Below, piece after piece: positions 35,572 to 47,011 of a DNA stretch of 64,000 nucleotides (within the stretch, counting starts at the first letter, position 1; each line of letters starts with the position of its first letter). This DNA is from Sisyra terminalis (lineage: Eukaryota; Arthropoda; Insecta; Neuroptera; Sisyridae). The translations under genes were made by a program, and so were the position numbers. Location of the stretch: NCBI GenBank assembly GCA_958496175.1, contig OY292276.1, positions 53,209,080-53,273,079 on the forward strand. Reading direction: 5' to 3'. The notes beneath the pieces are model-generated. The model was not told the origin of the DNA. It ran no database searches and worked only from the letters and a program-made list of their open reading frames with translations.

Positions 35572-37409
35572 AAACTTGTGTTACTGGCTCTCCGACTATA
35601 ATAACAGTGATAAAGACAATCTATTAAATGAATTTTCCTTGAAAAAAAATATTAACTGTTTTACCTTTTTTTGTGACAAATATCCCATAGAATCTCTATT
35701 TGCCTTATACTAAACTCATGAATTGATTATAGTCTATAAATAGCTGTTAACCTTGTTTGTATAATTGTATGTAAACACATTCTAGCTCCTGGATTTGCAA
35801 CTATACTTAGTTTAGGTACTCTGTTAACAGTTTACAATATGTAAACCCAATTAGCTGTCCTATATACGTATTATGAGGTACATAATGGAAAATCTATTGG
35901 AACTCGAACATAATGGAATTATAAATTGACATTGAAAATCAAAACAAAACGAATAAGGAAACTCTTAGATCTAATGTTGAATATTCATTTTATATTTCAA
36001 CCTGTACATAACAGATATCTCATTAGCTTTTAATTTAAAGTTTCCAAGTTTTATGAGATTTTTTTTTTATAAAACATATTAGATAATGTAACCCTTATGA
36101 GAATACGACCAACAAACATGAAAAGTTTAATTTGAAAACCTTATGTTCAAAACAGATATAACTTAATAAAATTGTTAAAAGAAAAAAACTTTTTTTAAAA
36201 AAAATATGTTTTAATTACTAAATTATATGTATTTTTTTGTAGTTTCATCAAAACCGATGATAAAAAATGCAATTACGTTTTTATCTACGTTTCTTGGTAT
36301 TATTTAATTTAATATGCTAATCAACAAGAGTTCTATTTTAAGATAGTAAAAAATATTTTTAAAAAAATTTTTATTCCATACTTTAGAGCGTTTTAAAAAA
36401 AGCACATGGAGATAATTAAATGCTATGTTTAACTTTTATGTTCTAGATTTAATGAAAGTGTAAAATAGCCGTAAATTGAAATATTTTACGTTAAAATTAC
36501 AAATAAAAAATCCCCGCAAACATTAATTACATCAAATCAGGCAGTTTTATTGGCTATGGGAGCAGATTGATGTATTTATTTTGCTTTATATTCTGGATGT
36601 ATAAAATTTAATTTACTTAAATTATCCGAACGCAAATGATGGATTGAAGCCTATCGTTGGAAAATGTTGATTTTCTGCTCACAACAATAAATATTTCAAC
36701 CGAATTTTTCGCTTAATGTAATGAAACTACGTAATTAAACGTTTGTAATTTCAATCGTTAATCTTTTAAATCTGTAGAGCAAATTATTCGATTACAAATT
36801 CCTCTATAAAATTGTATTGCATAAAGTTTTAGTTAGAATATGTGAAAATATTATTCAATGTTTTGAAATTTATGTTATGTTGGTGAAAAAGCAGAAAATA
36901 TTGTGCTTGAAAATGTAGAGGTAAATTTAATATTGAGATTTATGTGGCCAAATGCATGTATGCTGTTAGGTTGATGTACTTTTCTGCATATGTTCAGAGG
37001 GAACAACATAAAAGCAGGATAAATGTAATGGACTTTTTTTCGAAGATCAAATGGAATTAGATACTTCCGTGTTCTGTTTTGAGATTGAAAAGGATAACAA
37101 GATTTTATTTAACATAATTTTTCCAGTGAAAATATAAATGAATTGTTGATTATTTTTGAATTTCAGATATTGAAAAGGTCAAAGCTATCTTGATTTGAAA
37201 ATTTAAAATAAAAATGATGAAAAGAAAATCTCATTTATGACAATGATATTTTCTTACTTTGTACCCATATTTCGTAGATATTATTATGATTATTTGATTT
37301 TCAAGTATCTTAACTTAGTATTCTATTTTTTTCCTTTCATTCTTTGATTCGTTCTGTCCTTATTTTCCAAGTATAATGTCATTTATTTTTGCAACTATTA
37401 TGGTTCTTG
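35572..37409. other. Spacer, nothing recognised
   Basis: A+T-rich sequence with no domain-bearing frame or repeat termini. Confidence 0.55.
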
Positions 37410-37755
37410 TAGGGTGGGTGGGGTTGAAAGGTCCAATTTTACTATTTCGTATTATATTTTTAAAACCAATCCTATTAATTTGAAAAGTATGTTGCTAACC
37501 AAACCAACAAATATCTGGTCATGTTTAATTTAATTTTTAATGGAATCATCCTAATAAAAGTTTGTTATTTTACATTTTTTTCTAGACCTTGTTGCCTGCT
37601 CTTTTTGCCACTTAGAAGGAGCAAAAAGGGACGGCTAAGGGGAAAAAGGTCCTATCTTTATTTTAAGTATTTAACAGGTGTTATTAATTAATAACAGTAT
37701 TTGATTCGATGAAATATTTCTGAATTTTCATTTGGAAAATTTTATTGCACCCATT

Positions 37756-38493
37756 TTAAGGATGGATCACCGTCAGAACGTAAAAAAAAATGACATTTTT
37801 AAAACTGCTGCCATTTTTTTTTTTAGAGATATTAAAAAACGGTCTTCGGCATGTAAAAGTTGAAGTTTTGAACTACTTTTTTTTATTTGCCCCGATATGC
37901 CCCCTCCCCCTTTTACAGCGCTTTGAAAAAGGGTCGTCAAAAATGAGGAGGCAAACGGGAGACAAGTTTTCTCGGAAACCGGAAGTCGGACCATGATTTT
38001 CTAAAGAATGTAGGTTTTGGTAATGCGTCTTCTTGGTACTGAACCTCGAAAATCCGAAAAAAGTTGAAAATTCACAAAATGGCGCGACTTTGAAAAAAAG
38101 TTTAAAAAAACGACCTTTTTTTGGACCTTTCCCCCTCTCCCACTTTGAGGGGGGAGGTTTGGCCAATTTCAGAGTTTCAGTACCATGAAGACGTGTTGAA
38201 CTATAACACTCTCCAGTTTCAAGTCAATCCGTCGGATAGTTTCTGAGAAATCTTGTCTCCCAGTTTTAAAAAGTTGATTTCGGGAAAAACGCATTTAAAG
38301 TTTTTTTAAGATATTTTTTTTTATGTTATTATCAATTTATTCAATTTTTTGTATATATGTATATATAGATAGGTCTATAACTCGAAATATTTCGAATATC
38401 GACAAATCCTTTTAACACGTTATTCTTGAATGTTATAAGAAGACATTTATGGAAAAAAATCGATTTTTTTTTCTGACGGTGATCCACCCTTAA
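37756..38493. mobile_element. TTAA-flanked inverted-repeat element, copy 2
   Basis: This is the same element as 11136-11857 but in the opposite orientation. Ends TTAAGGATGGATCACCGTCA and the reverse complement of TTAAGGGTGGATCACCGTCA have TTAA at both edges. The body is 738 bp with the same GCGCGAC, CCCCTCTCCC and TTTCTCGGAAACCGGAAGTC blocks. A TATATATGTATATATAG-type insert near 38352 is absent from copy 1. Frames of 68-97 codons inside are shared-repeat artefacts. Confidence 0.87.
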
Positions 38494-38562
38494 ACACAAC
38501 ATAAAACTCTTCTTCCTTTATAATAATATTGGCATTAATTGTTACATAAGAGGCATTCCATG

Positions 38563-39773
38563 GTGACTGGTGGGACATTTGACTTTGAATTTCGATTAAT
38601 TATGAGCTATAATTAGAAGATTGAAACTAATATAATCATAAAATGTATCACATTTTATAGAAAAATAACATATTAACAATATCATTTAAGAAAAATCTTT
38701 TTTTTCTTAGTTTCTTGTAATTGTCACTTGAATTAGTGTGATTAGTGGGACACCAAAAAATCCTTCTCTCTTACTATGGTGCACTTAAAGACAAATTTCA
38801 GTTCGACTACTAAATTTTCAATAGAGATTTCTTCCTTCTATTATATTTATCTCACATTTTTTCATTTTCATCAAGTATTAGACTAATTACTTACGTAGAA
38901 GAAATTAAAAAAAAATATATTGTGACTGGGGGGACAAGTACAAAATGTGTAAACAAAATTTTTCGTTAATGACACTTTTATATTTTTTCTATCTTTGTAT
39001 TGTTAATTGGGCAACGTATTGGTGGAAGTTTTTGATTTAAGGTACAATTTTATTTATTTCTATACATTTATATATTTTCGGTAACACAAGAATATCGTTT
39101 AGACTTAAATTTTTTCTATAATTTCCGAATAAACATTAAATTAATTTTTATTCAATCATTATCCTTGAAGAATAAAGTCCAGTGTCTTACATTATTGGAC
39201 TCTGATGATGTTGCCGTCAAATAATAACTAATGCTTTTATTGTTATCAGCTTTAAAATAATGGTGTTTTCTAATGCATGAAATTTTTTAAATGTTTTGTC
39301 ACTGTTTGTTAGGATGTGAATGATTTTTTTAATATCATTTGCTCCAACAAAGAAAAAATGGAACCCATTGATATCTTTTAACACTAAATAGTCGTTGCAG
39401 TCTTTACTATTTGTAATTACTGATTTTCTTGTCATAATAGCAGACCAAAGAGTTCGTTTTGCTATTGCTCCGATACCATCAACTGCTCCTTTACCGTGAC
39501 CAGAAGCAAAAAAAACTCCAATTCTATCCAATTCAAAAAAAAAAATTCTATCATGTATTGGCTAATAAGCTATAGTCTCACCAGTCACATGTGACTGGTG
39601 GTACATATTCTAAAAGAACCTAGAGACTATAATATAGACTTTTTAACAATCATAAGAAGTTTAAATTATTTACGACATATTTATTTTTACTTTTACCGAG
39701 AAAAAAAAATGAATTAGGACGGTTTGAAGTTAAAAAAACAACTTTAGTATTATTTTGTGTGACTGGTGGGACA
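38563..39773 (+). repeat. Five dispersed GTGACTGGTGGGACA motifs
   Basis: The motif occurs at 38563-38577, 38738-38752 (GTGATTAGTGGGACA), 38922-38936, 39591-39605 (GTGACTGGTGGTACA) and 39759-39773, all on the plus strand. The copy at 39591 is preceded by an inverted CACCAGTCAC, making a short palindrome. Spacing is irregular (about 150-670 bp), so this is not a satellite. Regularly oriented motifs within a transposon may be transposase-binding sites, but no function is shown. Confidence 0.75.
39217..39531 (-). CDS. Transposon-derived protein fragment with HGKG motif
   Basis: A 104-codon frame contains FFASGHGKGAVDGIGAIAKR followed by TLWSAIMTRKSVITNSKDC and a poorly conserved tail. The HGKGxxDGIGGxxKR signature is one I associate with unassigned transposon-encoded proteins found in many insects and cnidarians. 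That association is from memory. The usual second glycine of GIGG is Ala here. Residues upstream of the ATG are A-run-interrupted but continue the resemblance (NFFF), so this is a remnant of a longer protein inside the 37412-40660 element, not a complete gene. Confidence 0.5.
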   Translation of the reverse strand: MDRIGVFFASGHGKGAVDGIGAIAKRTLWSAIMTRKSVITNSKDCNDYLVLKDINGFHFFFVGANDIKKIIHILTNSDKTFKKFHALENTIILKLITIKALVII

Positions 39774-40662
39774 TGTAATTATCTTATATTCAAACACGAA
39801 ATATACAAAAACTAAAGTATCTTTTCAATTAAACAAATCGTAGTCCTTTTGTTTATAATGTTATTGGTCTTCTGAATATAATGATAAACTTACTGAAATT
39901 AATTAGATGGTTAAAACCAATGTTGCTAACAGGAACATTTCCCATGGATACATGTACTAACTTGTACTCGAATGTTAGCCAAACTAAAAAATCGATTTTT
40001 TATCGTTTTAGAAAAAATTCTTTTGATATTAGTAAAATTTATGATTTTTATTATAAGTAAGGGCTAAATTTAAAATAATAAGAGTAATTATTAATTCAAA
40101 GTAATTTTCTTATTTCTCATAGAATGCCCCATAAGTAATATTTTTTTTCCGGAATCATAATTATAACAAACGAAATAAACGAACCTTTAGTTAGAAATCC
40201 AGTTTTCATGGGTCCATTGCTTGCAAAGATTGCGTTGAATCCATTCTTCACGTGGCTGAATAAGGAAAAGGTCCATGTGGACCTTTTTACCCCAGTTATG
40301 TTCAAGTGTTTTTACTAGGTCATAACTAGTTTACTGTTTAAATTAGCTAAAAATTAATAATAAATCCTGAAATACCACTAAGTCTCATATACTATTAAAT
40401 TATGTTTTAGTCAAGTCAAAACAATTTAACTGCTGGAAACCGAAAATAATAGTGATTAAAAATTTTATTATCGTAAAAATACCAAGGTGCCATCGTAAAT
40501 CTCTTATCTGTGATGTATCTTTATTGCCAGGGTGGACTCGAAATGCTTTTTACACTTCCTCATCCCTACCATTATAGTTAAATAGAGTAATATACCACTA
40601 GTATTTTAGATACTTATGGTGGACCTTTATACCCGCGGACCTTTAAGCCCCACTCTACCCTA

Positions 40663-41161
40663 CTGGAAAAATATTAGTTAGTAGAATGCATTAATTTGGA
40701 TCAAAAAACCGTTTAGTGGTTCTGAGGAAAAGTGGACTTTAGTTTGAGTCGTTTTTGTCAACTACGTTTTACCATCTTCTATGAAAGTACAGAAAAAAAC
40801 GGGATGACGAATATAATAGGGAATGACCAATTTTTGGGAAGAGATGTTGTGCAAATTTTGGATCAAGTTTTGTGTTCCCTACTCCATTTCTTTAATAACA
40901 AGTACTAAATACGGTGAAATTACCACAATGAAAATAATGCTGGAACTGTTATATTTTTGTATATTGGCTTATGAAGAAAATTAAATTTTAAATTAAAATT
41001 AATTTTAAATCAACTTTAAAACGTATTTACATAGACACACAAAGAAAGTTTTCAGTTTTCAATAAGAAGTATGAAATATATAGCTTATGCAAACAATATA
41101 TCTTGAAAGTATATTTATACTTGTGATTGCCAAAGAAAGCCAAAATTGTCTCTTTTTTGAC
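40663..41161. other. Spacer, nothing recognised
   Basis: No feature beyond A+T-rich background. Confidence 0.5.
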
Positions 41162-42409
41162 CTCTGTCAAGTTAGCACCCAACTTTTACAAATTAAAATT
41201 TTAAATATATTTTTAGGTAGCCTTTTGTTTGTACTTGATTGTACCGAAAAAATCTTCGTTTGTACCTCAACCGAAAAAAAGTTATTAAATTTTTAAAAAT
41301 CGATAGCTCTCCATTGTAAGATTTTTCAAAAAATTTAACGGACATAGATAAGCCTTGACACGTAGAGGATTGTACTGAAAAAAAATTGCTTCTAACTTTA
41401 ATCCAAAAAAAAAAAATATGAGCGATTTTGTGAATGTACTTATTCCATTGAAAATAGAGTTTTCCGGCTACTACGGATTTTCCTTGAAAGATTTTCCAAA
41501 TCCAAAGGCGGTACAATCTAGCTACGGAAGCGCTGAGGATTGTACCGAAAAAATTATCCTACTAACTTTATTCCAACGGTAGTTATAAAGACTTTTGTAT
41601 GGGTAATTAGACTCTCATTACTTTTTTGTTTAAACTGCAATAAAGTAATTTTAGTCTAATTACTCATACAAAATAGTTTATAACAACCGTTGGAATAAAG
41701 TTAGAAGGATATTTTTTTCGGTACAATCCTCAGCGCCTCCGTAGCTAGATTGTACCGCCTTTGGATTTGGAAAATCTCTCAAGGAAAACCCGTAATAGCC
41801 GGAAAACTCTATTTTCTTTCCGGTTGAGGTACAAACAAAAATTCAACTGATACCATAAACTAGAGACCAGCACCCGAAAGAATCCGCAAAAAAATTCGTT
41901 TGTACTTCAATAGATTCAAAGTTATGGCGGTTTTTGCAATTTCAACAATGAAGTAATTAGAATCTAATTACTCATACAAAATCCTTTATAACTACCGTTG
42001 GAAAAGAGTTAGAAGGATATTTTTTTCGGTACAATCCTCAGCGCCTCCGTAGCTAGATTGTACAGCCTTTGGATTTGGAAAATCTCTCAAGGAAAATCCG
42101 TAGTAGCCGGAAAACTCTATTTTCAATGGAATAAGTGAATTCACAAAATCGCTCATAATTTTTTTTGGGTTCAAGTTAGAAGCAAATTGTTTTGGGTACA
42201 ATCCTCTACATGTCAAGGCCTATCTATGGCTGTTAATTTTTTTGAAAAATCTATCAATGGGGGGCTATCGATTTTTAAAAATTTAATAAATTTTTTTCGG
42301 ATGAGGTACAAACGAATTTTTTTTCGGTACAATCAAGTACAAACGAAAGGCAATGAAAAAATATATTTAAAATTTTAATTTCTAAATGTCGGGTGCTAAC
42401 TTGACAGAG
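41162..42409. mobile_element. Foldback element with internal repeats, 1248 bp
   Basis: Terminal inverted repeats CTCTGTCAAGTTAGCACCC open long arms that share ATTGTACCGAAAAAA, GTTTGTACCTCAACCG and ATCGATAGCTCTCCATTG-like blocks. The middle is a further palindrome (AACGGTAGTTATAAAGACTT versus its inverse at 41670-41700). The block AGGATATTTTTTTCGGTACA with CGCCTCCGTAGCTAGATTGT is duplicated at about 41705 and 42013. Several 60-107-codon frames are repeated or antisense versions of one another and are not genes. No target duplication was found. Confidence 0.87.
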
Positions 42410-43689
42410 ATTCTCTTTTACTTATAGTTAATACATATATGAACGATTTTGTATATTTATCATAATCGGGACCACTAAAACTATGTTTTAATATTAAATT
42501 TATGCTTTATTATGAGCTATTTTTAAGGAAAAAGGAAACGTTGAAATAAATTAAAATTACGATCCAAAATACGTACAGGTCACCCCCTACTTACTATGAC
42601 TAATTTAGTAGACACTAATTTACTAATATTACTCAAAACCAAAACTTCAGATTCATTTATACCTCTTATTTTTTTCAAACACCTGTTCTTAAATAAATCA
42701 TCAATTTTGAGAAATGAAAATCAAATTTACCGAAAACAATTTCATACCGAAACACTTTCAATCGCACAATATTGATTTTGTATCCAGCAGATGTCGTTTT
42801 ATATTTAGAAAAAAAAATCAGATGTTAGCGTGAAAAATGCGTCATAAAAGGGATAGCGATCTGTCAATATTAATAATAACTACAGAAGAAAATGTTAAAA
42901 TTCGATTGAAATTGATATGGAAAAGATAATATGAGAGATGACATCAAATAAAACCTCACATTTTCAACATCACAGCGTTTTTTTTTTTGCCAAGATTTTA
43001 AAAATATGATAACTTATAGGTTGTCAAGGAAACTGGAATATTTTCTCTTTATTCTTGTAAAATTTTTAAGAGTTAAACAAAATGATAAGAACCTGTATAG
43101 TGAAATGGACTTGGAAACGGGTTGGCAGTCATATTTCCGGGTACTTAGATTGTAATTTAATTACCTTTTACTTAGTGCTCTGTTTTTCCACTCTGATTTC
43201 GTTTTAGTTAATTTATATGTAATGTAATTTATAAGAGACCTCTAAAGGATGTTATTTTCACTTTTTCAGAGTTATTCGTCCGTATAATTTAAGTTCAAAA
43301 AAATAAAGAGAAAAAAGTTCAAATATATAATGTAATCCGTTTATGTAATTATTACTTTTTTGTGCTATTTATTTATCTTTATTAGAGTACAATTTTCATT
43401 GCTTTGGAAATCATAATTTTAAAAATTTTCATTATAGTTCTAAAATTTTTTTAACATAAATTGTTTTTGATAATTATAAATGATTTCGTATCATTTTCCT
43501 CTCATGATATTACCAAAGTATCGTTGTTTTCTTTCCTTGATAGTTTTGAAACATTGATACATTACATTGTTTTTCCAAAAGATTGGGGTGCTTCATTATT
43601 GAAAATGGGAATATGTTCTTCTAAAATGATTACCCATTTATTTTTCCTTTTTTGGTTTTTTAATTATCAGAATAAATAATTACTTCTTT
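42410..43689. other. Spacer, nothing recognised
   Basis: A+T-rich sequence; a 72-codon plus frame at 43461-43679 is low complexity. No repeat termini or RNA structure. Confidence 0.5.
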
Positions 43690-43925
43690 TTTTTAATTTT
43701 TTAATTTATGTAGTAGGAATTGAACCCGTAGGGTCTCTAGCCTACATTAGTCTGATTTTACAAAATTAGAAAATATTTACATTCCTCTGACCATCGTCAT
43801 GAGGGAACAATGGTAGCAAAAATCTTAACAACTATATACAAGAAGAAAAAAAATAGAAACATGACATAAAATCCAAAACCACGGCTTGATAAAAATTGTG
43901 TAACAATAAATGCACAAAATTTATC
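43690..43925 (-). mobile_element. LINE 3' end, 5'-truncated copy
   Basis: This segment repeats the 3' untranslated region of the jockey-like fragment at 44210-44667: GACGATGGTCAGAGGAATGT, TAGACTAATGTAGGCTAG-like and GGTTCAATTCC blocks in the same order on the minus strand. It ends in a T-run (A-tail on the minus strand) at 43686-43700. It has no coding part, as expected of a copy truncated during target-primed reverse transcription. Confidence 0.8.
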
Positions 43926-44209
43926 TTTATCACAATACATTTATCCAACTCCGTCCAAATACCAAAAATATATTTATAGCTAAAACTCACCAGTTTGCAA
44001 AAGAGAATAGTCTAAAGAAAACTTTGAAATTTATTTCAAAGGAAAATTCTTTTTTAACGCCCAATTTTTTAGAAACAAAAGACTAAAACTAAAAGAGTTT
44101 CATAGTAAAGAAGAAACTATGAAATTTGGCCTGAAATTTGGACATTTTAAGGGGTGAGTTTTTATTATGAGGTCTAGTTTTCTCAACGGATTATTTTTTT
44201 TTTAACTTT

Positions 44210-44448
44210 TTAATTTATTTGGTAGGAATTGAACCCGCCCGTAGAGTCCCTAGCCTACATTAGTCTGACTTTACAAAATTAGAAAATATTTACATTCCTC
44301 TGACCATCGTCATGAGGGAACAATAGTGGCAAAAATCTTAACAACTACATACAAGAAATAAAATCCGGCTTGATAAAAATTGTTTAACATTCTTAAAGTT
44401 ACAAGAAAACATTAATGTGCCCTCTTTTTAGTCTCTTGTGGGGGGGGG
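44210..44448 (-). mobile_element. LINE 3' untranslated region and A-tail
   Basis: It follows the stop codon of the jockey-like fragment on the minus strand and ends with an A-rich tail (plus-strand T-run at about 44185-44215). The last part, CTCTACGGGCGGGTTCAATTCC, includes a perfect pol III B-box consensus, but no A box lies at the right spacing, so it is not called as a tRNA-derived SINE. The same 3' end occurs at 43690-43925. Confidence 0.8.
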
Positions 44449-44667
44449 TTAATTTAGTGTTCCCAAGACCAACTTGTTTGGGTGTTCTTCCAGCCTTTTT
44501 ACGTATCGAATTGTGAGATCCTTAATGAATTCAATGATATCCTCAACGTTTAGGTCCCGCTGAATGATGTCATTCCTGATATATCGACCAGCTCTAAAAA
44601 ATGACCCAAGGATTTTACTTTGGCATCTTCTGACCATTTCAATGTTGCTGGGCTTTGCCAGAGTTGG
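44449..44667 (-). pseudogene. Jockey-like LINE ORF2 C-terminus
   Basis: The minus-strand product SNIEMVRRCQSKILGSFFRA, RYIRNDIIQRDLNVEDIIEF, LTIRYVKRLEEHPNKLVL and LN then stop matches the layout of jockey-clade ORF2 C-termini. In relatives these run QLWG..SNIE.LQRFQSK, then an N-terminal-of-tail YVRND.IHRDL block, then RL..HPN. The upstream QLW codons are at 44658-44667 but in another frame, so one or two bases have been lost just before KPSNIE. The rest of the element is absent. It is a 5'-truncated, frameshifted copy. Confidence 0.85.
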
Positions 44668-45515
44668 AATAATTATTAATTTTTCAGAGTTTTAATTCAT
44701 TCGCTACAAAAAACTCGAAAAGCAAAACAAATGAAAACTAGTCCTCGAGGTTTCAAACGACTTAAGGTGCAAAAGGTATAGAAAGAGCTTACAGAGATTA
44801 GGCTTATAGAAAGAACAATAGCTAATTTTGAGTATTGTTTTTTGACGTTATTACCATTATGTCAATCGTAATTGGAAAATAGGCAATGCAAACGAGAATT
44901 GGTACACAGTTTTTGAGGAAGGTCTGAAAATAATGGGAAAAATTAATAACACAAAAAGTCAAGATATCAAGATATCAAGAATAGACCACGTTATTCGTTA
45001 ATTGGCTTCAACTAGCAAAGTAAAAGTCAACAATGATATCATCCAATTAATCCAATACTGTCAATTCAGCTCATATGCAATTTAAAATAATCGCATAAAT
45101 AACTTAAACACTAAATTATTTATGAATTGGCTTCTTTCCTCTTGTTCTTTTTGAGATTGGAGAACAACACTACAGAACAAAATCTGCATTTTTTGGGTTA
45201 TTCCCAAAAGTAGCCGTGAAAGTCAATGATTTACCAAAAAATTTCTATGTATTTGATGGAGGGATGTCACTGCACTATTGCAAGTGGCAATTTAAATTAG
45301 AAATATTTTTAAATTAGCAATATTTGTGAATTACTATGTCAGGCATAAATAATAAATTACATAAAAATACATACAAATTTTGGATGCCAAATTTACGTGA
45401 CAATTTCATGAACTAAAATTAATGGTCTTCCTATAGGGTTAATGGGATAATACTTAGAAAGTGCAAAGTATTGAAAGTTATAACGATAAACGATGCTTAA
45501 AATATTTATTCAGAA
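44668..45515. other. Spacer, nothing recognised
   Basis: No coding or repeat structure is supported. Confidence 0.5.
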
Positions 45516-45955
45516 CTAGCTGAACCCTGATGAACCCGTTGTCTTGCCAACGTATGGTTTTGAAAGGTTATAAATAAATATATTGAATTTAGGAAAAATA
45601 AAGCTTGTAAATTATTAGAATCGCCTCCCTTATCAACCTGCAGCATCCCTGGCTGTACCAATTATAACTTACCTTCAAGATATACATTTATCAATTACGT
45701 TTAGAGAAAATTTGCTCTACCTTTAAAAATCACTGCACCATCATAGCAATGCAGTATTGACAGTTAGCGGCTATTGTAATGGCCGTTGAAAAAGCCGTTT
45801 TCTTGCGATCGCAGATATATTACTAACTCAATAAAATTATAAAAACAATTTTTAAGGCAAATTGTAAATCGTGACAAAATTTGAGCTAAATCGATCCAGA
45901 ACTTTTTGAGTTCTTGAATTTTAACAAACCAATATAATAATTTTATATATCTAGA
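45516..45955 (-). mobile_element. Short Helitron-like element, copy E, 440 bp
   Basis: On the minus strand it begins A|TCTAGATATATAAAATTATT and ends CAGGGTTCAGCTAG|T. It follows the same end rules as copies A-D but has different internal sequence, including AAATCGATCCAGAACTTTTT and GCCGTTTTCTTGCGATCGC. No coding capacity. Confidence 0.55.
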
Positions 45956-45960
45956 TAAAC

Positions 45961-46239
45961 AATAGATTATTCATAGTTTATATAAATCAAAGGTTGTCAG
46001 AGGTGACCAATCCTCGAGAAGCATCAGACTTTTATACAATGTATACATTTTTTAATGACCAAAGTGGTGAAAACCAATATATTAAAAATGTTTACAGTGT
46101 ATCTAAATTTAGTAAGGAGAATTTGAGATATAACTTCAAAAGTGGTCCGCGGAGTTATGATGCATTTCCGAAGTGGGCCGTAATATCATTTGGATTGGCC
46201 ACTCCTGATTTCAAGTATGCTGATTTTTCGATATCTTAA
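45961..46239 (+). other. Unassigned open reading frame, ~80-90 codons
   Basis: From a TTG at 45994 (the frame is open further upstream, at least to 45961) the product reads SEVTNPREASDFYTMYTFF, NDQSGENQYIKNVYSVSKFS, NLRYNFKSGPRSYDAFPKWA, VISFGLATPDFKYADFSIS and stops with TAA at 46237-46239. Composition is protein-like, not the Lys/Ile/Phe pattern of chance frames here. There is no ATG at the natural start. The frame begins within 10 bp of the Helitron-like element, and AATAAA lies at 46443. It may be the 3' part of a decayed or captured gene; no family is recognised. Confidence 0.4.
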
Positions 46240-46259
46240 AAAAGAACAAAGATATTTAA

Positions 46260-47011
46260 TTAAAATGTTCAATTTATATCCAACTAATAGGTGTCCGATT
46301 ATTTATTTTAAACAGCCTACTTCTGAATGCTGTTTTTTTATTAATAATTAATCGTCTGAACAACAATTAGATGAACTTGATTATAAAGTTTCTATCAAAT
46401 CGGTAAGATTGTCTTTAAATTGGAACCATTACAAAAATCAGAATAAAATATTTACATTAGATTTGTTCGTGACCTTCCTTATACTTTTTTTTTGGCGATA
46501 CAATAAGAAGTACCTGAAAACAAAATATTATCGATATCGATTAAGCTGTTTTTGAATTGTACGATAGAATTCAGGTAGACAAATATTTATGTTCAATTTT
46601 ATCAACCTTTGCCCCATAATGATCATTATTGTAAGCAAATCCGGATAAACCAAACAGGTGTTAAAATTGCAAAGAATTTCTACCTGCTCTCAAGTGGTAA
46701 CATATAATATAGTAAAAGCTTGAAGGTCAAACTGTGAGAAAAATGTGAGCTCAAAGGTGAGATTTATGGATTCGGAATCAGGTGTTAATGTGATTGTAAT
46801 TGACAACAAATAATAAATACCTCAAACTGGTTTCAAATTCCTTAAACGATATATTTAAAGCTACCATTCTCTTGTACTACACATTTTGGCCTTCAAGCTT
46901 TTACTATGTTACTTCATATCACCAGTTGAGCATATACTTGAACTTTTCGTATATATACTATTTAATAATATTTTTAATTATTGTAAAGTTTCAGATCATC
47001 AATGATGATAA
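46260..47011. other. Spacer, nothing recognised
   Basis: A+T-rich; an 82-codon plus frame (46800-47048) runs into the following foldback and is low complexity. Confidence 0.5.

Larger units (their letters stand above)
37412..40660 (-). mobile_element. TA-flanked DNA transposon relic, ~3.2 kb
   Basis: TA at 37410-37411 and 40661-40662 flanks inverted ends GGGTGGGTGGGGTTGAAAGG and GGGTAGAGTGGGGCTTAAAG (read inward), each followed by GTCC. Subterminal AAAGGTCC motifs recur inside both ends (near 37647, 40270, 40610 and 40635). The interior contains a nested TTAA element (37756-38493), five GTGACTGGTGGGACA repeats and a minus-strand coding relic (39217-39531). Assignment to one superfamily is uncertain; TA targeting suggests Tc1/mariner/pogo-like ends. 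Confidence 0.65.

Noticed and set aside
37873..38166. 97-codon minus-strand frame in TTAA copy 2
   Set aside because: It is an alternative-frame reading of the same repeat and overlaps two other frames there.
41193..41516. 107-codon minus-strand frame
   Set aside because: It reads through the foldback arm; the mirrored arm gives similar peptides on the plus strand, so it reflects repeat sequence rather than a gene.
44210..44250. tRNA gene or SINE suggested by GGTTCAATTCC
   Set aside because: No A box at tRNA-like distance; the sequence is the shared 3' end of a LINE.
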